From: Phytoactinopolyspora limicola
GTDB lineage: Bacteria > Actinomycetota > Actinomycetes > Jiangellales > Jiangellaceae
Assembly (NCBI RefSeq): GCF_011320225.1
Contig: NZ_JAAOEN010000004.1
Location: 62,001 to 126,000 of the forward strand
Reading direction: 5' to 3'
Length of the DNA: 64,000 nt
Shown here: in pieces, positions 17,611 through 26,522 of the stretch
Position numbering within the stretch: the stretch's first letter is position 1
Layout of the letters: each line of letters starts with the position of its first letter
Program-made: the position numbers and the translations under genes
The notes under the pieces: generated by a model
What the model saw: only the letters and a program-made list of their open reading frames with translations
What the model was told of the DNA's origin: nothing
Database searches by the model: none

Positions 17611-17793
17611 GACGATCAGATGCACGCCGCGCGACCGCACACGTTTGCCGTGCACCTGATCGTTCCGCGTCCACCTCGTGAGATCCGACCGGACGACACT
17701 ACAGCGCGTTGACCAGCAGCGTCACCGACACATGTGCACCTGATCGTCGCCATAGAAAAGATCAGGTGCACAAACGACGATCAGGTGCACAAC
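17611..17793. repeat. Short interspersed repeat B: GTGCAYCTGATCGT, five copies with hairpin pairs
   Basis: Copies at 17611 (GACGATCAGATGCAC), 17650 (GTGCACCTGATCGTT), 17734 (GTGCACCTGATCGTCG), 17760 (GATCAGGTGCAC) and 17776 (CGACGATCAGGTGCAC). The first two and the third with the fifth face each other and can fold into hairpins. The array ends right before the pyk stop codon. The same repeat makes up the large inverted repeat at 41662-42177. Confidence 0.8.
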
Positions 17794-17796
17794 GGG

Positions 17797-19236
17797 TTAG
17801 GAGTAGGCGGGGGCTACCTTGCCGACGGCGTCGCCGATCCGGTGCACCCGCATGGCATTCGTCGACCCGGGGATACCAGGCGGGGATCCGGCGACGATCA
17901 CCACGACGTCACCCTCCTCGCAACGGCCCAGGTCCAGCAGCACTCGGTCGACCTGTTTGACCATCTCGTCGGTGTGTTCGACGTAGTCGGCCGTGAACAC
18001 CTCGATACCCCACGCCAACGCTAGCTGGTGTCGGGTGGACTCCAGCGGGCTAAACGCGAGCAGCGGGGTGATCGGGCGCAACCGCGCCATCCGTCGCGCG
18101 GAATCCCCGCTCTGCGTGAACGCGACGATGTACTTGGCGCCCAGCAGCTCGGCCGACTCCACCGCGGCCCTGGTGATCACCCCACCCTTGGTTTTGGGTC
18201 TGGTGCCCAACGGTGGGATCCGGTCCAGGCCGTGCTGCTCGACCGTCTCCACGATCTTGCCCATGGTGGTGACCGTCTCGATCGGGTAACTCCCGACGCT
18301 GGTCTCGCCGGACAACATAACCGCGTCCGCGCCGTCGAGTACGGCGTTGGCCACGTCTGAGGTCTCGGCCCGGGTCGGCCGCGGGCTGTTGATCATGGAG
18401 TCGAGCATCTGGGTCGCCACGATGACCGGTTTGGCCTGCCGTCGGCACAGCGTGATGGCCTGCTTCTGCACCAGGGGAACGTCCCAGAGCGCCAGCTCGA
18501 CGCCGAGATCACCGCGGGCGACCATGACGCCGTCGAACGCGTCGACGATCTCCTCGAGGTTCTCCACCGCCTGTGGCTTCTCGACCTTGGCGATGACCGG
18601 CAGCCGCAGCCGCTCCTCGTCCATGATCTTGTGCACTTGTTCGATATCCGCCGCCGAGCGGACGAACGACAGGGCGATCATGTCCGCTCCGGTGCGCAAC
18701 GCCCACCGAAGGTCATCGACGTCCTTCTCGGACATCGCCGGCACGCTCACCGCGGTGCCGGGCAGGTTGAGACCTTTGTTGTTGGAGACCCGGCCGCCCA
18801 GGACCACCCTGGTGACAACTTCGTTGCCCTTGACTTCTTGGACTTCCAAGGCCAGCCGGCCGTCGTCGACCAGCACCTGATCACCTGGCGAGACGTCACC
18901 GGGCAGCCCCGAATAGGTGGTCGAGCTGCGCTCCACATCACCGGAGATGTCGTCGGTGGTGATGGTGAACGTGGCGCCCGGTTCGAGGAGCACAGAGCCC
19001 TGGGAGAAAGTGCCAAGGCGGATCTTCGGACCCTGAAGGTCGACGAGGACACCCACGTTGCGGCCGACCTCCGCAGCCGCCTTGCGCACGCGGGCGTACC
19101 GCTCCTCGTGCTCGACGTGGCTGCCATGGCTCAGATTGAAGCGGGCAACGTCCATTCCCGCTTCGACGAGGGCCTGCAAGCGCTCGGGCGAATCGGTGGC
19201 CGGCCCGAGGGTACAGACGATTTTGGCTCTACGCAC
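17797..19236 (-). CDS. pyk: Pyruvate kinase
   Basis: 479 residues with the usual start MRRAKIVCTLGPATDSPE, so the GTG at 19236 is preferred over a TTG seven codons upstream. It makes pyruvate and ATP from phosphoenolpyruvate and ADP. Motifs: FNLSHGSHVEHEERY, DLQGPKIRLG, the active-site signature VIAKVEKPQAVENLEEI, VMVARGDLGVE, TQMLDSMINSPRPTRAETSDVANAVLDGADAVMLSGETS (its pieces) and a C-terminal allosteric domain (FTQSGDSARRMARLRP). The 3' end runs directly into the repeat-B array. Confidence 0.97.
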   Translation of the reverse strand: MRRAKIVCTLGPATDSPERLQALVEAGMDVARFNLSHGSHVEHEERYARVRKAAAEVGRNVGVLVDLQGPKIRLGTFSQGSVLLEPGATFTITTDDISGDVERSSTTYSGLPGDVSPGDQVLVDDGRLALEVQEVKGNEVVTRVVLGGRVSNNKGLNLPGTAVSVPAMSEKDVDDLRWALRTGADMIALSFVRSAADIEQVHKIMDEERLRLPVIAKVEKPQAVENLEEIVDAFDGVMVARGDLGVELALWDVPLVQKQAITLCRRQAKPVIVATQMLDSMINSPRPTRAETSDVANAVLDGADAVMLSGETSVGSYPIETVTTMGKIVETVEQHGLDRIPPLGTRPKTKGGVITRAAVESAELLGAKYIVAFTQSGDSARRMARLRPITPLLAFSPLESTRHQLALAWGIEVFTADYVEHTDEMVKQVDRVLLDLGRCEEGDVVVIVAGSPPGIPGSTNAMRVHRIGDAVGKVAPAYS

Positions 19237-19353
19237 GTCTATCAACTCTAGACCCAAACGGTGTCTCCCCGCGAGCCGGACACGTCGGACCTTGCTCCGG
19301 ACTACCTGACCTTCACGCCGTCGTCACCCAACGGCCATCTCACACCTGGATGG

Positions 19354-20361
19354 TCAGCCGCCGAGTGCACGCAGTCCCGGCAGCACCTGCTCGGCAAAGC
19401 TCGTCAGGAAACGCTGCTGGTCGTGGCCGGGTCCGTGGAAGACCAAGTGCTCGAAGCCGGCATCGACGTACTGTTTGACCGCCGCCACCACCTCGTCCGG
19501 GTCGGAGCTGACGATCCACCGCCGAGCGACCTGCTCCAGCGGCAACGCCTCAGCCGCCTGCTCCATCAGCAGCGGGTCCTCCAGGTCGGCCTTCTGCTCG
19601 GCGGGCAAGGACAGCGCTGCCCAGAACCGAGTGTTCTCCAACGCCTGACTCGGGTCCGGATCGAACGACAGCTTGATCTCGATCATCCGGTCGACCGCCG
19701 ACGGCTGCCGGCCACTCTGTTCGACCCCCTCGGCCACCGCCGGCAAGAGCTTCTCGGTGTAAAGCTCCATCCCTTTGCCGCTGGTGCAGATGAACCCGTC
19801 TCCAGCCCGCCCCGCATACCGGGCCATGACCGGCCCACCGGCGGCGATGTAGATGGGGATAGGTATGTCCGGGCGGTCGTAGACCGTGGCCGCGGTGGTC
19901 TGGTAATGCTCGCCCTCGAAGCTGACCCGCTCGTCGGTCCAGAGCTGCCGGATCAGGTCGACGGCCTCGCGCAGCCGAGCGTAGCGCTCCTTGAAACCCG
20001 GCCATTCGATGCGGGCGACGGCGACCTCGTTGAGCGCTTCGCCGGTGCCGACGCCCAGCAGGATCCGTCCCGGGTACAGGCAACCGAGAGTGCCGAACGC
20101 CTGCGCCACCACTGCCGGGTTGTATCGGAACGTCGCCGTCAGCACGCTCGTGCCGAGTTCGATCCGCGACGTCCGTTCCCCGGCCGCCGCCAGCCACGCG
20201 AGGGAGAACGGGGCGTGGCCACCCCGATGCCGCCAGGGCTGGTAGTGGTCGCTGATCATGACACTGTCCAAGCCGACATCCTCGGCTAGCACGGCATAGT
20301 CCACCAGCTCACGCGGACCGAACTGTTCCGCCGAGGCTTTGTACCCGATCTTCAGAGACAT
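19354..20361 (-). CDS. fgd: F420-dependent glucose-6-phosphate dehydrogenase
   Basis: 335 residues, one short of the mycobacterial enzyme. It oxidises glucose-6-phosphate while reducing coenzyme F420, supplying F420H2 in the cytoplasm. [43 protein letters not shown] is the family N-terminus with the F420-site His/Trp (DHYQPW); also [39 protein letters not shown] and [12 protein letters not shown]. The frame is open 22 codons further upstream, but GGTGATGAG before the ATG at 20361 and family length support the chosen start. Nearby LLM-type genes may use the same cofactor. Confidence 0.93.
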   Translation of the reverse strand: MSLKIGYKASAEQFGPRELVDYAVLAEDVGLDSVMISDHYQPWRHRGGHAPFSLAWLAAAGERTSRIELGTSVLTATFRYNPAVVAQAFGTLGCLYPGRILLGVGTGEALNEVAVARIEWPGFKERYARLREAVDLIRQLWTDERVSFEGEHYQTTAATVYDRPDIPIPIYIAAGGPVMARYAGRAGDGFICTSGKGMELYTEKLLPAVAEGVEQSGRQPSAVDRMIEIKLSFDPDPSQALENTRFWAALSLPAEQKADLEDPLLMEQAAEALPLEQVARRWIVSSDPDEVVAAVKQYVDAGFEHLVFHGPGHDQQRFLTSFAEQVLPGLRALGG

Positions 20362-20446
20362 CTCATCACCATCCGTCAAAGGTGGTCGCGTATCACCGCG
20401 CCACCGCGTCAACGAGGAGCCACCCAAACCGTGGCCGCGGCTTCTG

Positions 20447-22126
20447 TCATCCCAGGCGTACTTGCAGCTCCGCGACGAGCCGTTCCACTGGGTTGTCGAG
20501 GTCGAGCCCGCAGATCTCGCGGATCCTCTGGAGCCGGTATCGCAGCGTGTTGCGGTGCACGAACAGCATCTGCGCCGCCCGGGCCCGGTCGCACGAGGCG
20601 TCGAAGTAGGCCCGCAAGGTCGCCATGTATTCGGTGTTCTGGGTCCGGTCCAGCTCGGCCAGCACCGAAAGGCGACCGTTCAGGAGGTGTGGGCGGTCGC
20701 GGACGACGTCGCGCAACTCGGACAACACCACCTGAGGCCGCAGATCGTCGGCGTGGCAGACCCGCGTCTCCGGCGCCGACACGATCACACCGAGCATGCA
20801 GTCGACCGTCCGGCGGGCATCCGGTAGGCACCGTAGGTCGCCGACGAGGTCACCAATGGCGGCGACGACGTCGAGGCCCAATTGGTTGCCCGCCCGCTCG
20901 ACGATCTCGGCGGCCAACGCCCAGAGCGCCCGCTCACTGATCCCGGCGACGTCCACCAGGAGGTAGGTGCGCCCGCCCACGGTGGTTCCGGCGCACCTGG
21001 ACCCGAGCGCCTCGGCCCGCATGAGGGCCACCCCGACCAGGCAGCGCACATCCACCGGCTCCGGGGTGTCGCGTGGCGTGACCTCGAACCCGATCAGCCG
21101 GAACAGGCTGGTTCGGGGTGCGGCCAGGCTGGTCACCAGCGCCTCGACGAGGTCGGCACCATCCAGGACGCCGCCGAGCAGACTGGCCCGGACCCGCCCG
21201 TCGGTGCCAGCGGCCGACTGGCCACGCACCATCACGGCGGCTGCCTGGCGGGCCACGCGTTCCACGGTGAGTTCAGCGTCCGGCGGGAAAGGCTCGGCGG
21301 TTTCCGCGACCCAGACGTAACCAAGGATTTCGATGCCGACCCGGATCGGCGCCACGAGCCGCCGTGCGCTATCCGGAGGTTCAACGGACAACGGCTGGTA
21401 CGTCGCTCGCAGCCGCTGGTCCAACCCTTCGGCTCGCAACCATTGCTGAGCCCACGGGGGAACACCTCGATTCAGAATCGACGCGGTCCGTAGCTCGTCC
21501 AGCTGGTGCCCGAGGCTGGAGAAGGCCAAGACCCGCAATGCGGCGTCGTCGATCTCCACGGGCGCACCGAGATCGGCCGCCGCGGCGTTGGCCAGGACGA
21601 ACAGCGCATCACCTGGTGCGTCTGGGCCGCACTCGACGGCGCTGGTAGCGAGCATGCCGCGGGTACGCTGATGGATCCAATCCCACGAGTAGGACGGTGG
21701 CACAGCCAGCACGGCCACTCCCGAACGGTCCGCGTGCGGTCGTAGCCACGACGTCTGTGCCGGGCCTTTCACCAGCACAGCGATCGCACCACTCCGGCCG
21801 GCAGCGGTCACCATGTCGGCCATCGCCGACGCGGTGGCGTCGACCCCAACGGCCAGGACAAGATCGCCGGCGGCCACGGCCGTGGTTCCAGCGTCCCAGA
21901 TCATCACCCGGCGGATCGGCCGATCGATACCCATGGGCGCCGACAGCACCTCGACCTGGGGGATCCAGTCGTCAGCCAGCAGCTGCCGAACCGTCACGTC
22001 CAGCCCCGACGCCTCCTCAGCCAGGTGTGTCGCGGGCGAGTGGTGCTGTTCGGTCGCACCAACCACCGTGAACTGCGGTCGACGGGTGCCAACCGGTTCG
22101 ACGTCGTCATGAACCAGGACAGTCAT
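20447..22126 (-). CDS. PucR-family transcriptional regulator (1)
   Basis: 559 residues. The N-terminal purine-catabolism (PucR) domain opens with [29 protein letters not shown]-like/GAF middle and a C-terminal PucR HTH follow ([37 protein letters not shown], ~495-535). The ATG at 22126 has AAGGAGG 7 nt upstream; a longer in-frame extension to 22306 would read through the divergent promoter region and is not used. Divergent from the HyuA/DUF917/molybdenum hydroxylase operon, which it probably controls. PucR members respond to purine or related N-heterocycle catabolites. Confidence 0.92.
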   Translation of the reverse strand: MTVLVHDDVEPVGTRRPQFTVVGATEQHHSPATHLAEEASGLDVTVRQLLADDWIPQVEVLSAPMGIDRPIRRVMIWDAGTTAVAAGDLVLAVGVDATASAMADMVTAAGRSGAIAVLVKGPAQTSWLRPHADRSGVAVLAVPPSYSWDWIHQRTRGMLATSAVECGPDAPGDALFVLANAAAADLGAPVEIDDAALRVLAFSSLGHQLDELRTASILNRGVPPWAQQWLRAEGLDQRLRATYQPLSVEPPDSARRLVAPIRVGIEILGYVWVAETAEPFPPDAELTVERVARQAAAVMVRGQSAAGTDGRVRASLLGGVLDGADLVEALVTSLAAPRTSLFRLIGFEVTPRDTPEPVDVRCLVGVALMRAEALGSRCAGTTVGGRTYLLVDVAGISERALWALAAEIVERAGNQLGLDVVAAIGDLVGDLRCLPDARRTVDCMLGVIVSAPETRVCHADDLRPQVVLSELRDVVRDRPHLLNGRLSVLAELDRTQNTEYMATLRAYFDASCDRARAAQMLFVHRNTLRYRLQRIREICGLDLDNPVERLVAELQVRLG

Positions 22127-22183
22127 CACGCCACCTCCTTCGGGCATCAAGGTTGCGGCAACGGTAGGTCCCACCGTGACCCA

Positions 22184-22333
22184 CGTCATTGGGCAAGTTG
22201 CATGATCTTCTCCGACCACTTGTGCATAGCGCCCCGTCTCGCCGGCTCCCATCCCGGCCACCCCGAGGTGAACAGCCTGTTGCTGCATGACGCACAACCC
22301 ACACATCCGCGTTGAGCAACTTGACCAATGACG
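22184..22333. promoter_or_regulatory. Divergent promoter region with mirrored 18-bp elements
   Basis: CGTCATTGGGCAAGTTGC (22184-22201) and GCAACTTGACCAATGACG (22316-22333) are inverted copies, 17 of 18 identical. Each faces its own gene: the element reads GCAACTTG-M-CCAATGACG upstream of pucR (58 bases) and of hyuA (108 bases). Each contains a -35-like TTGMCC. This looks like a shared promoter/operator sequence giving coordinate control. A further motif, CTTGTGCATAGCGC at 22219, recurs at 37707. Confidence 0.6.
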
Positions 22334-22440
22334 CCGCGACCACCGCGTCCGTAGGGTCGATCCACAGGCGGCCCGCTCCTGGCCCTATGGCCGCCAGCTG
22401 ACCTGAACCGCTCCAGCGGTGAAAACCACGAGGTGACTGC

Positions 22441-23994
22441 ATGCGCATCGGGATCGACGTCGGCGGGACCAACACGGACGCCGTGCTCCTCGACGGGACG
22501 TCCGTGCTCGCCGAGACCAAGATGGCCACCAGCAACGATGTCACCAGCGGGATCATCAACGCCCTCGACGAGTTGCACCGTGTCCGGCCGTTCCCGACGG
22601 AATCGGTCCAGGCGGTGATGATCGGCACTACCCATTTCATCAACGCCATCGTCGAAGCGGACCGGCTCAGCCCGACCGCCGCCATCCGGCTCGGTCTGCC
22701 GGCTACCGCGGCCCTTCCACCCCTGGTCGGCTGGCCGGACCGGCTGGTCACGGCGATCCGGGGCCGGGGCTACCTCTGCCACGGCGGACACGAGTTCGAC
22801 GGGCGGCTCATCTCGCCGATCAACCGCGCGGAGCTGCTGCGCGTGGCCGAGGAGCTATCCAGCCTGGGCATCCGGTCAATCGCGATCTCCTCGGTATTCA
22901 GCCCGGTCAACGCCGAGATGGAGCAGGAGGCGGCATCGCTTCTTCTGGAGCAGCTACCGGGCCTGCACGTCAGCATGTCGCATGAGATCGGCCGGATGGG
23001 CCTGCTCGAACGCGAGAACGCCACCATCATCAACGCGTCTCTGCGGGAGCTGGCCGAGAACGTCTGCACCGGGCTCGCCCAGGCGCTCAGCACCGCCGGG
23101 TTCTCCGCGGCGTTGTACCTCAGCCAGAACGACGGCACCCTCATGGATGTCGACTACGCCCGCGATTACCCGGTGGCGACGTTCGCGTCCGGGCCAACCA
23201 ACTCCATGCGTGGGGCGGCCTTCCTGTCCGGCCTCGAAACGTGTGCGGTGGTCGACGTGGGCGGCACCACCAGCGACGTCGGCATTCTGCAAGGTGGTTT
23301 CCCCCGGGAGGCCACCGCCGAGGCCAGCGTCGGCGGGGTACGGACCAACTTCCGCATGCCCGACGTGCTGTCGGTAGGCATCGGTGGTGGCAGCCGCGTC
23401 CGGTCCACCGATGGCCAGGTAACGGTAGGTCCGGACAGCGTCGGATACCGGCTGCACGAACAGGCCATGGTGTTTGGCGGCACAACACTCACCGCCACCG
23501 ACGTCGCGGTGGCGGCGGGGCGGGCCGACGTCGGTGATGCCAGCCTCGTCCGCGACCTCGATCCCGCGCTGGTCCGCGCCTGCCTCGACGTCATCGCCGG
23601 CGATGTCTCCTCGGTGGTCGATCGCATGCGGACCAGCCCGGCCCCGCTGCCGGTGGCGCTCGTCGGGGGCGGCAGCATCTTGCTTCCCGACGAGCTCGAC
23701 GGCGCGGCCAAGGTGTTCCGGCCTGATCATTTCGCCGTCGCCAACGCCATCGGCGCGGCCATCGCCCAGGTGGGGGGTGAGGTGGACCGGATCTTCGCGG
23801 TACCACCCGGCCAGCGGGACGACGTGTTGGACACCGCCAAACAAGAAGCCGTCGACCGGGCGGTGGCGGCCGGCGCCGAAGCCACCAGCGTGGAGATCGT
23901 CGACGTCGATGAAGTCCCCATCGCCTACCTGCCGGGCAACGCCACCCGGATCCGGGTGCGCGCCGTCGGCGACCTGACCCTGCGTACGTCATGA
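22441..23994 (+). CDS. HyuA-like hydantoinase/oxoprolinase family protein
   Basis: 517 residues. The ASKHA ATP-binding start is GIDVGGTNTDAVLLDG (3-18), with a second nucleotide motif AVVDVGGTTSDVGIL (~276-290) and GIGGGSRVR (~317). It lacks the separate HyuB-type partner expected for ATP-dependent N-methylhydantoinase or 5-oxoprolinase, and is shorter than classical HyuA (~680). DUF917 follows 58 bases downstream. Proteins combining this family with DUF917 are annotated around hydantoin and S-methyl-thiohydantoin chemistry, so ATP-dependent opening of a five-membered lactam is likely. The substrate is unknown. Confidence 0.87.
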   Translation: MRIGIDVGGTNTDAVLLDGTSVLAETKMATSNDVTSGIINALDELHRVRPFPTESVQAVMIGTTHFINAIVEADRLSPTAAIRLGLPATAALPPLVGWPDRLVTAIRGRGYLCHGGHEFDGRLISPINRAELLRVAEELSSLGIRSIAISSVFSPVNAEMEQEAASLLLEQLPGLHVSMSHEIGRMGLLERENATIINASLRELAENVCTGLAQALSTAGFSAALYLSQNDGTLMDVDYARDYPVATFASGPTNSMRGAAFLSGLETCAVVDVGGTTSDVGILQGGFPREATAEASVGGVRTNFRMPDVLSVGIGGGSRVRSTDGQVTVGPDSVGYRLHEQAMVFGGTTLTATDVAVAAGRADVGDASLVRDLDPALVRACLDVIAGDVSSVVDRMRTSPAPLPVALVGGGSILLPDELDGAAKVFRPDHFAVANAIGAAIAQVGGEVDRIFAVPPGQRDDVLDTAKQEAVDRAVAAGAEATSVEIVDVDEVPIAYLPGNATRIRVRAVGDLTLRTS

Positions 23995-24052
23995 CCGGCT
24001 CCGACACGATCCACCACCAAGCAACCACGATGCCCACGGAAGGACGCACCAC

Positions 24053-25162
24053 ATGGCCTTCGACCTGACCATCGACGACCTCGGCGACCTTGTCCGGGGA
24101 GCCGCGCTGCTCGGCACCGGCGGCGGTGGTGATCCGGAGATCGGCCGGGCGCTGGTCGCCGAGGCACTACGGGCACACGGGCCGATCCGGGTGCTCGACC
24201 CCAGCGAGCTGACCAGCGACGACCTGGTGATTCCGACCGCCCTCGTCGGCGCCCCCAGTGTGCTGGTGGAGCGGCTCCCCCGGGGCAACGAGCCGATCGA
24301 CGCGCTTCGCCGGCTCGAACAGCACCTGGGCCGCAAGGCGACCGCGACGATGCCGATCGAGTGTGGTGGCATCAACTCGACGATCCCGTTGTACGTGGCC
24401 GCTCGCCTCGGCATACCCGTGGTCGACGCCGACGGCATGGGCCGCGCCTTCCCCGAGCTGCAGATGGAGACGTTCGCCGTCTACGGAGTGCCTGGCTCGC
24501 CGTTGGCCATCGCCGACGAACGCGGCCATACCGCCATCGTGCAGACCGGCGACGACAACAAGAAGATGGAGTCCTGGGCCCGGGCGATCACGATCCGGAT
24601 GGGTGGTGTCGGCTACATCGCCGAATACGCCATGGACGGCCCCACTGTGCAGCGCACCGCCATCCCCTACACGTTGTCGCTCGCACTACGCCTCGGCCGC
24701 ACCATCCGGACCGCCCGCAGCAACCACCGCGACCCCGCCGACGCGCTCCGCGACGAACTGGCCGGCACGTTGTACCAGCATGGCGCGGTCATCTTCACCG
24801 GCAAGGTGGTCGACGTCGAACGGAGCACAGAGGGTGGGTTCACCCGTGGTTCGGCCCGGCTGGCCGCCTTCGGCTCCGAGTCGACATGTGTCATCGAGTT
24901 TCAGAACGAGTACCTCGTCGCCCGCGTCGACGGGCAGACCCGGGTTCTCGTGCCGGACCTCATCACGACGTTGCACCTGGAAACCGGGGAGCCGATCACC
25001 GCCGAGTCTCTACGCTACGGGCAGCGGGTCCGAGTGTTCGCCATCTCTACTCCAGAGGTCATGCGGACACCGGAGGCGCTGGCCACGTTCGGGCCGGCGG
25101 CGTTCGGGCTGGCCGAGGAGTTCGTGCCGTTTGAAGAACTCGCCGCCGTCGCGGCGTCCTGA
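24053..25162 (+). CDS. DUF917 / S-methyl-thiohydantoin desulfurase-like protein (1)
   Basis: 369 residues. Family hallmarks: DLVRGAALLGTGGGGDP near the start, then VVDADGMGRAFPELQMETF, and a C-terminal beta-rich part with VIEFQNEYLVARVDG and VPDLITTLHLETGEPI. Pfam places DUF917 in the S-Me-THD group. No enzyme mechanism can be read directly, though the conserved DADGMGRAFPE segment is likely functional. GGAAGGA precedes the ATG. Co-operonic with HyuA-like and the molybdenum hydroxylase; a paralogue is at 30588. Confidence 0.88.
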   Translation: MAFDLTIDDLGDLVRGAALLGTGGGGDPEIGRALVAEALRAHGPIRVLDPSELTSDDLVIPTALVGAPSVLVERLPRGNEPIDALRRLEQHLGRKATATMPIECGGINSTIPLYVAARLGIPVVDADGMGRAFPELQMETFAVYGVPGSPLAIADERGHTAIVQTGDDNKKMESWARAITIRMGGVGYIAEYAMDGPTVQRTAIPYTLSLALRLGRTIRTARSNHRDPADALRDELAGTLYQHGAVIFTGKVVDVERSTEGGFTRGSARLAAFGSESTCVIEFQNEYLVARVDGQTRVLVPDLITTLHLETGEPITAESLRYGQRVRVFAISTPEVMRTPEALATFGPAAFGLAEEFVPFEELAAVAAS

Positions 25163-25177
25163 CCTGGAGGTGACCGG

Positions 25178-26041
25178 ATGCTCACCACGGTGGTATCCCC
25201 TGATGTACGTTCGCCCGGATCCATCGACGACGCCGTCCGCCAGCTGACCGACCTCGGTGCGGACGCCATGCCGCTGGCCGGTGGCACCTGGATCATGCGA
25301 GCCGGACTACGCGGTGAGACGCCGCGCCGGTGCTACGTATCTCTCGACCGCATCGCCGAACTCCGGCGGTACAGCGTGGGCGACGTCGTCGAACTCGGTG
25401 CGCAGCTGACCCACCGGGACCTAACCAGCATCACCACCGGCCCGGCCGCCACGGCGCTGCGGCAGGCGGCGGCGTTGTCGGCTTTTCCGCAGGTTCGCAA
25501 TGTGGCCACGCTGGCCGGCAACATCGCCGCCACCGGCTTCGCCGCCGCGGATCTGGTGCCCGCGTTGCTGGCCGGCCAGGCCGAGGTGGAACTGGCCGGA
25601 CCGGAGGGGCCGCACCGGACCACTCTGGCCAGCTATCTCACCAGCCGGGACCAACGGCCGTCCGGTGAGCTGATCACCGCGGTGCGGCTCCCGGCGCCCC
25701 CTGGCCGGTTCTCGGCGTTCGAGCGGCTGACCGTCCGGGTCGGCGGTGAATACGCCGTGGCCAACGTCGCGGTCTCGGTTGACGTCGACGCCGGCGGCAG
25801 CGTCCATGACGCCCGGATCGCCGTCGGCGCGGTGGAACCCGTGGCCACTCTGGGTCCGGCACGGGCACTCATCGGACACCCCGTCGGCGACGACGACGCG
25901 GCCCAGGCGGCCGGCGAAGCCGTCGCCGCCGGGCTCACCCCACGAGAGGATCCGGACGCACCGGGCTGGTACCGGGTGGCGGTTGTCCCCACCCTGGTCC
26001 GGCGCGCCGTCGCCCAGCTCCCGCAGCTCATCGACCACTGA
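25178..26041 (+). CDS. Molybdenum hydroxylase FAD subunit (CoxM/XdhB type, 1)
   Basis: 287 residues. FAD_binding_5 motif PLAGGTWIM (~30-38, the AGGT/S flavin loop) and the second flavin motif VRNVATLAGNIAATGFAAADLVPALLA, then the CO-dehydrogenase flavoprotein C-terminal domain. It passes electrons from the [2Fe-2S] subunit to an acceptor. GGAGGTG lies just before the ATG, 15 bases after the DUF917 stop. Middle gene of the operon. Confidence 0.92.
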   Translation: MLTTVVSPDVRSPGSIDDAVRQLTDLGADAMPLAGGTWIMRAGLRGETPRRCYVSLDRIAELRRYSVGDVVELGAQLTHRDLTSITTGPAATALRQAAALSAFPQVRNVATLAGNIAATGFAAADLVPALLAGQAEVELAGPEGPHRTTLASYLTSRDQRPSGELITAVRLPAPPGRFSAFERLTVRVGGEYAVANVAVSVDVDAGGSVHDARIAVGAVEPVATLGPARALIGHPVGDDDAAQAAGEAVAAGLTPREDPDAPGWYRVAVVPTLVRRAVAQLPQLIDH

Positions 26042-26051
26042 GGAGGCCCGC

Positions 26052-26522
26052 GTGTCCTATTCCTTCACGCTGAACGGCCAGACCGTCGAGGCCACCACCC
26101 CCGGTCTGACCCCGCTACTCACCGTGCTACGCGACCAGCACGGCCTTCAAGGGGCCAAGCTGGGCTGCGGTGAGGGCCGGTGCGGTTCGTGTACGGTGCT
26201 CGTCGACGATCAGCCGGTGGCGGCCTGCCTCTTCCCGGTGGCCAACGTGGCCGGCCGCGCGGTCCGCACCGTCGAAGGGCTCGCCGCCCCCGGTGCACCA
26301 CTCACCCCCGTCCAGGACGCACTACTCGACCATGGCGGCGTGCAATGCGGCGCCTGCATCCCGGGGGTCGTCATGACGTTGACCGCGCTGTTGGAGTCCG
26401 AACCCGCCGTCGACGCCGCCACCGCCAAGGAAGCTCTGACCGGCAACATCTGCCGGTGTACGGGCTACGTCAAGATCGTGGAGGCGGCCGTCGCCGCCAG
26501 CGGCCGAGGAGATCAGGCATGA
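26052..26522 (+). CDS. Molybdenum hydroxylase [2Fe-2S] subunit (CoxS/XdhC type, 1)
   Basis: 156 residues, GTG start after AGGAGG. N-terminal plant-type ferredoxin cluster: Cys39, Cys44, Cys47 and Cys59 (GCGEGRCGSCTVL...AAC). C-terminal four-helix cluster: Cys99, Cys102, Cys134, Cys136 (QCGACIPG, CRCTGY). All eight ligands are present. Its stop overlaps the start of the large subunit (ATGA). Confidence 0.95.
   Translation: MSYSFTLNGQTVEATTPGLTPLLTVLRDQHGLQGAKLGCGEGRCGSCTVLVDDQPVAACLFPVANVAGRAVRTVEGLAAPGAPLTPVQDALLDHGGVQCGACIPGVVMTLTALLESEPAVDAATAKEALTGNICRCTGYVKIVEAAVAASGRGDQA

Noticed and set aside
22127-22306. N-terminal extension of PucR1 to 22306
   Set aside because: It would cover the divergent control region; AAGGAGG sits correctly for the ATG at 22126, where PucR homology begins.
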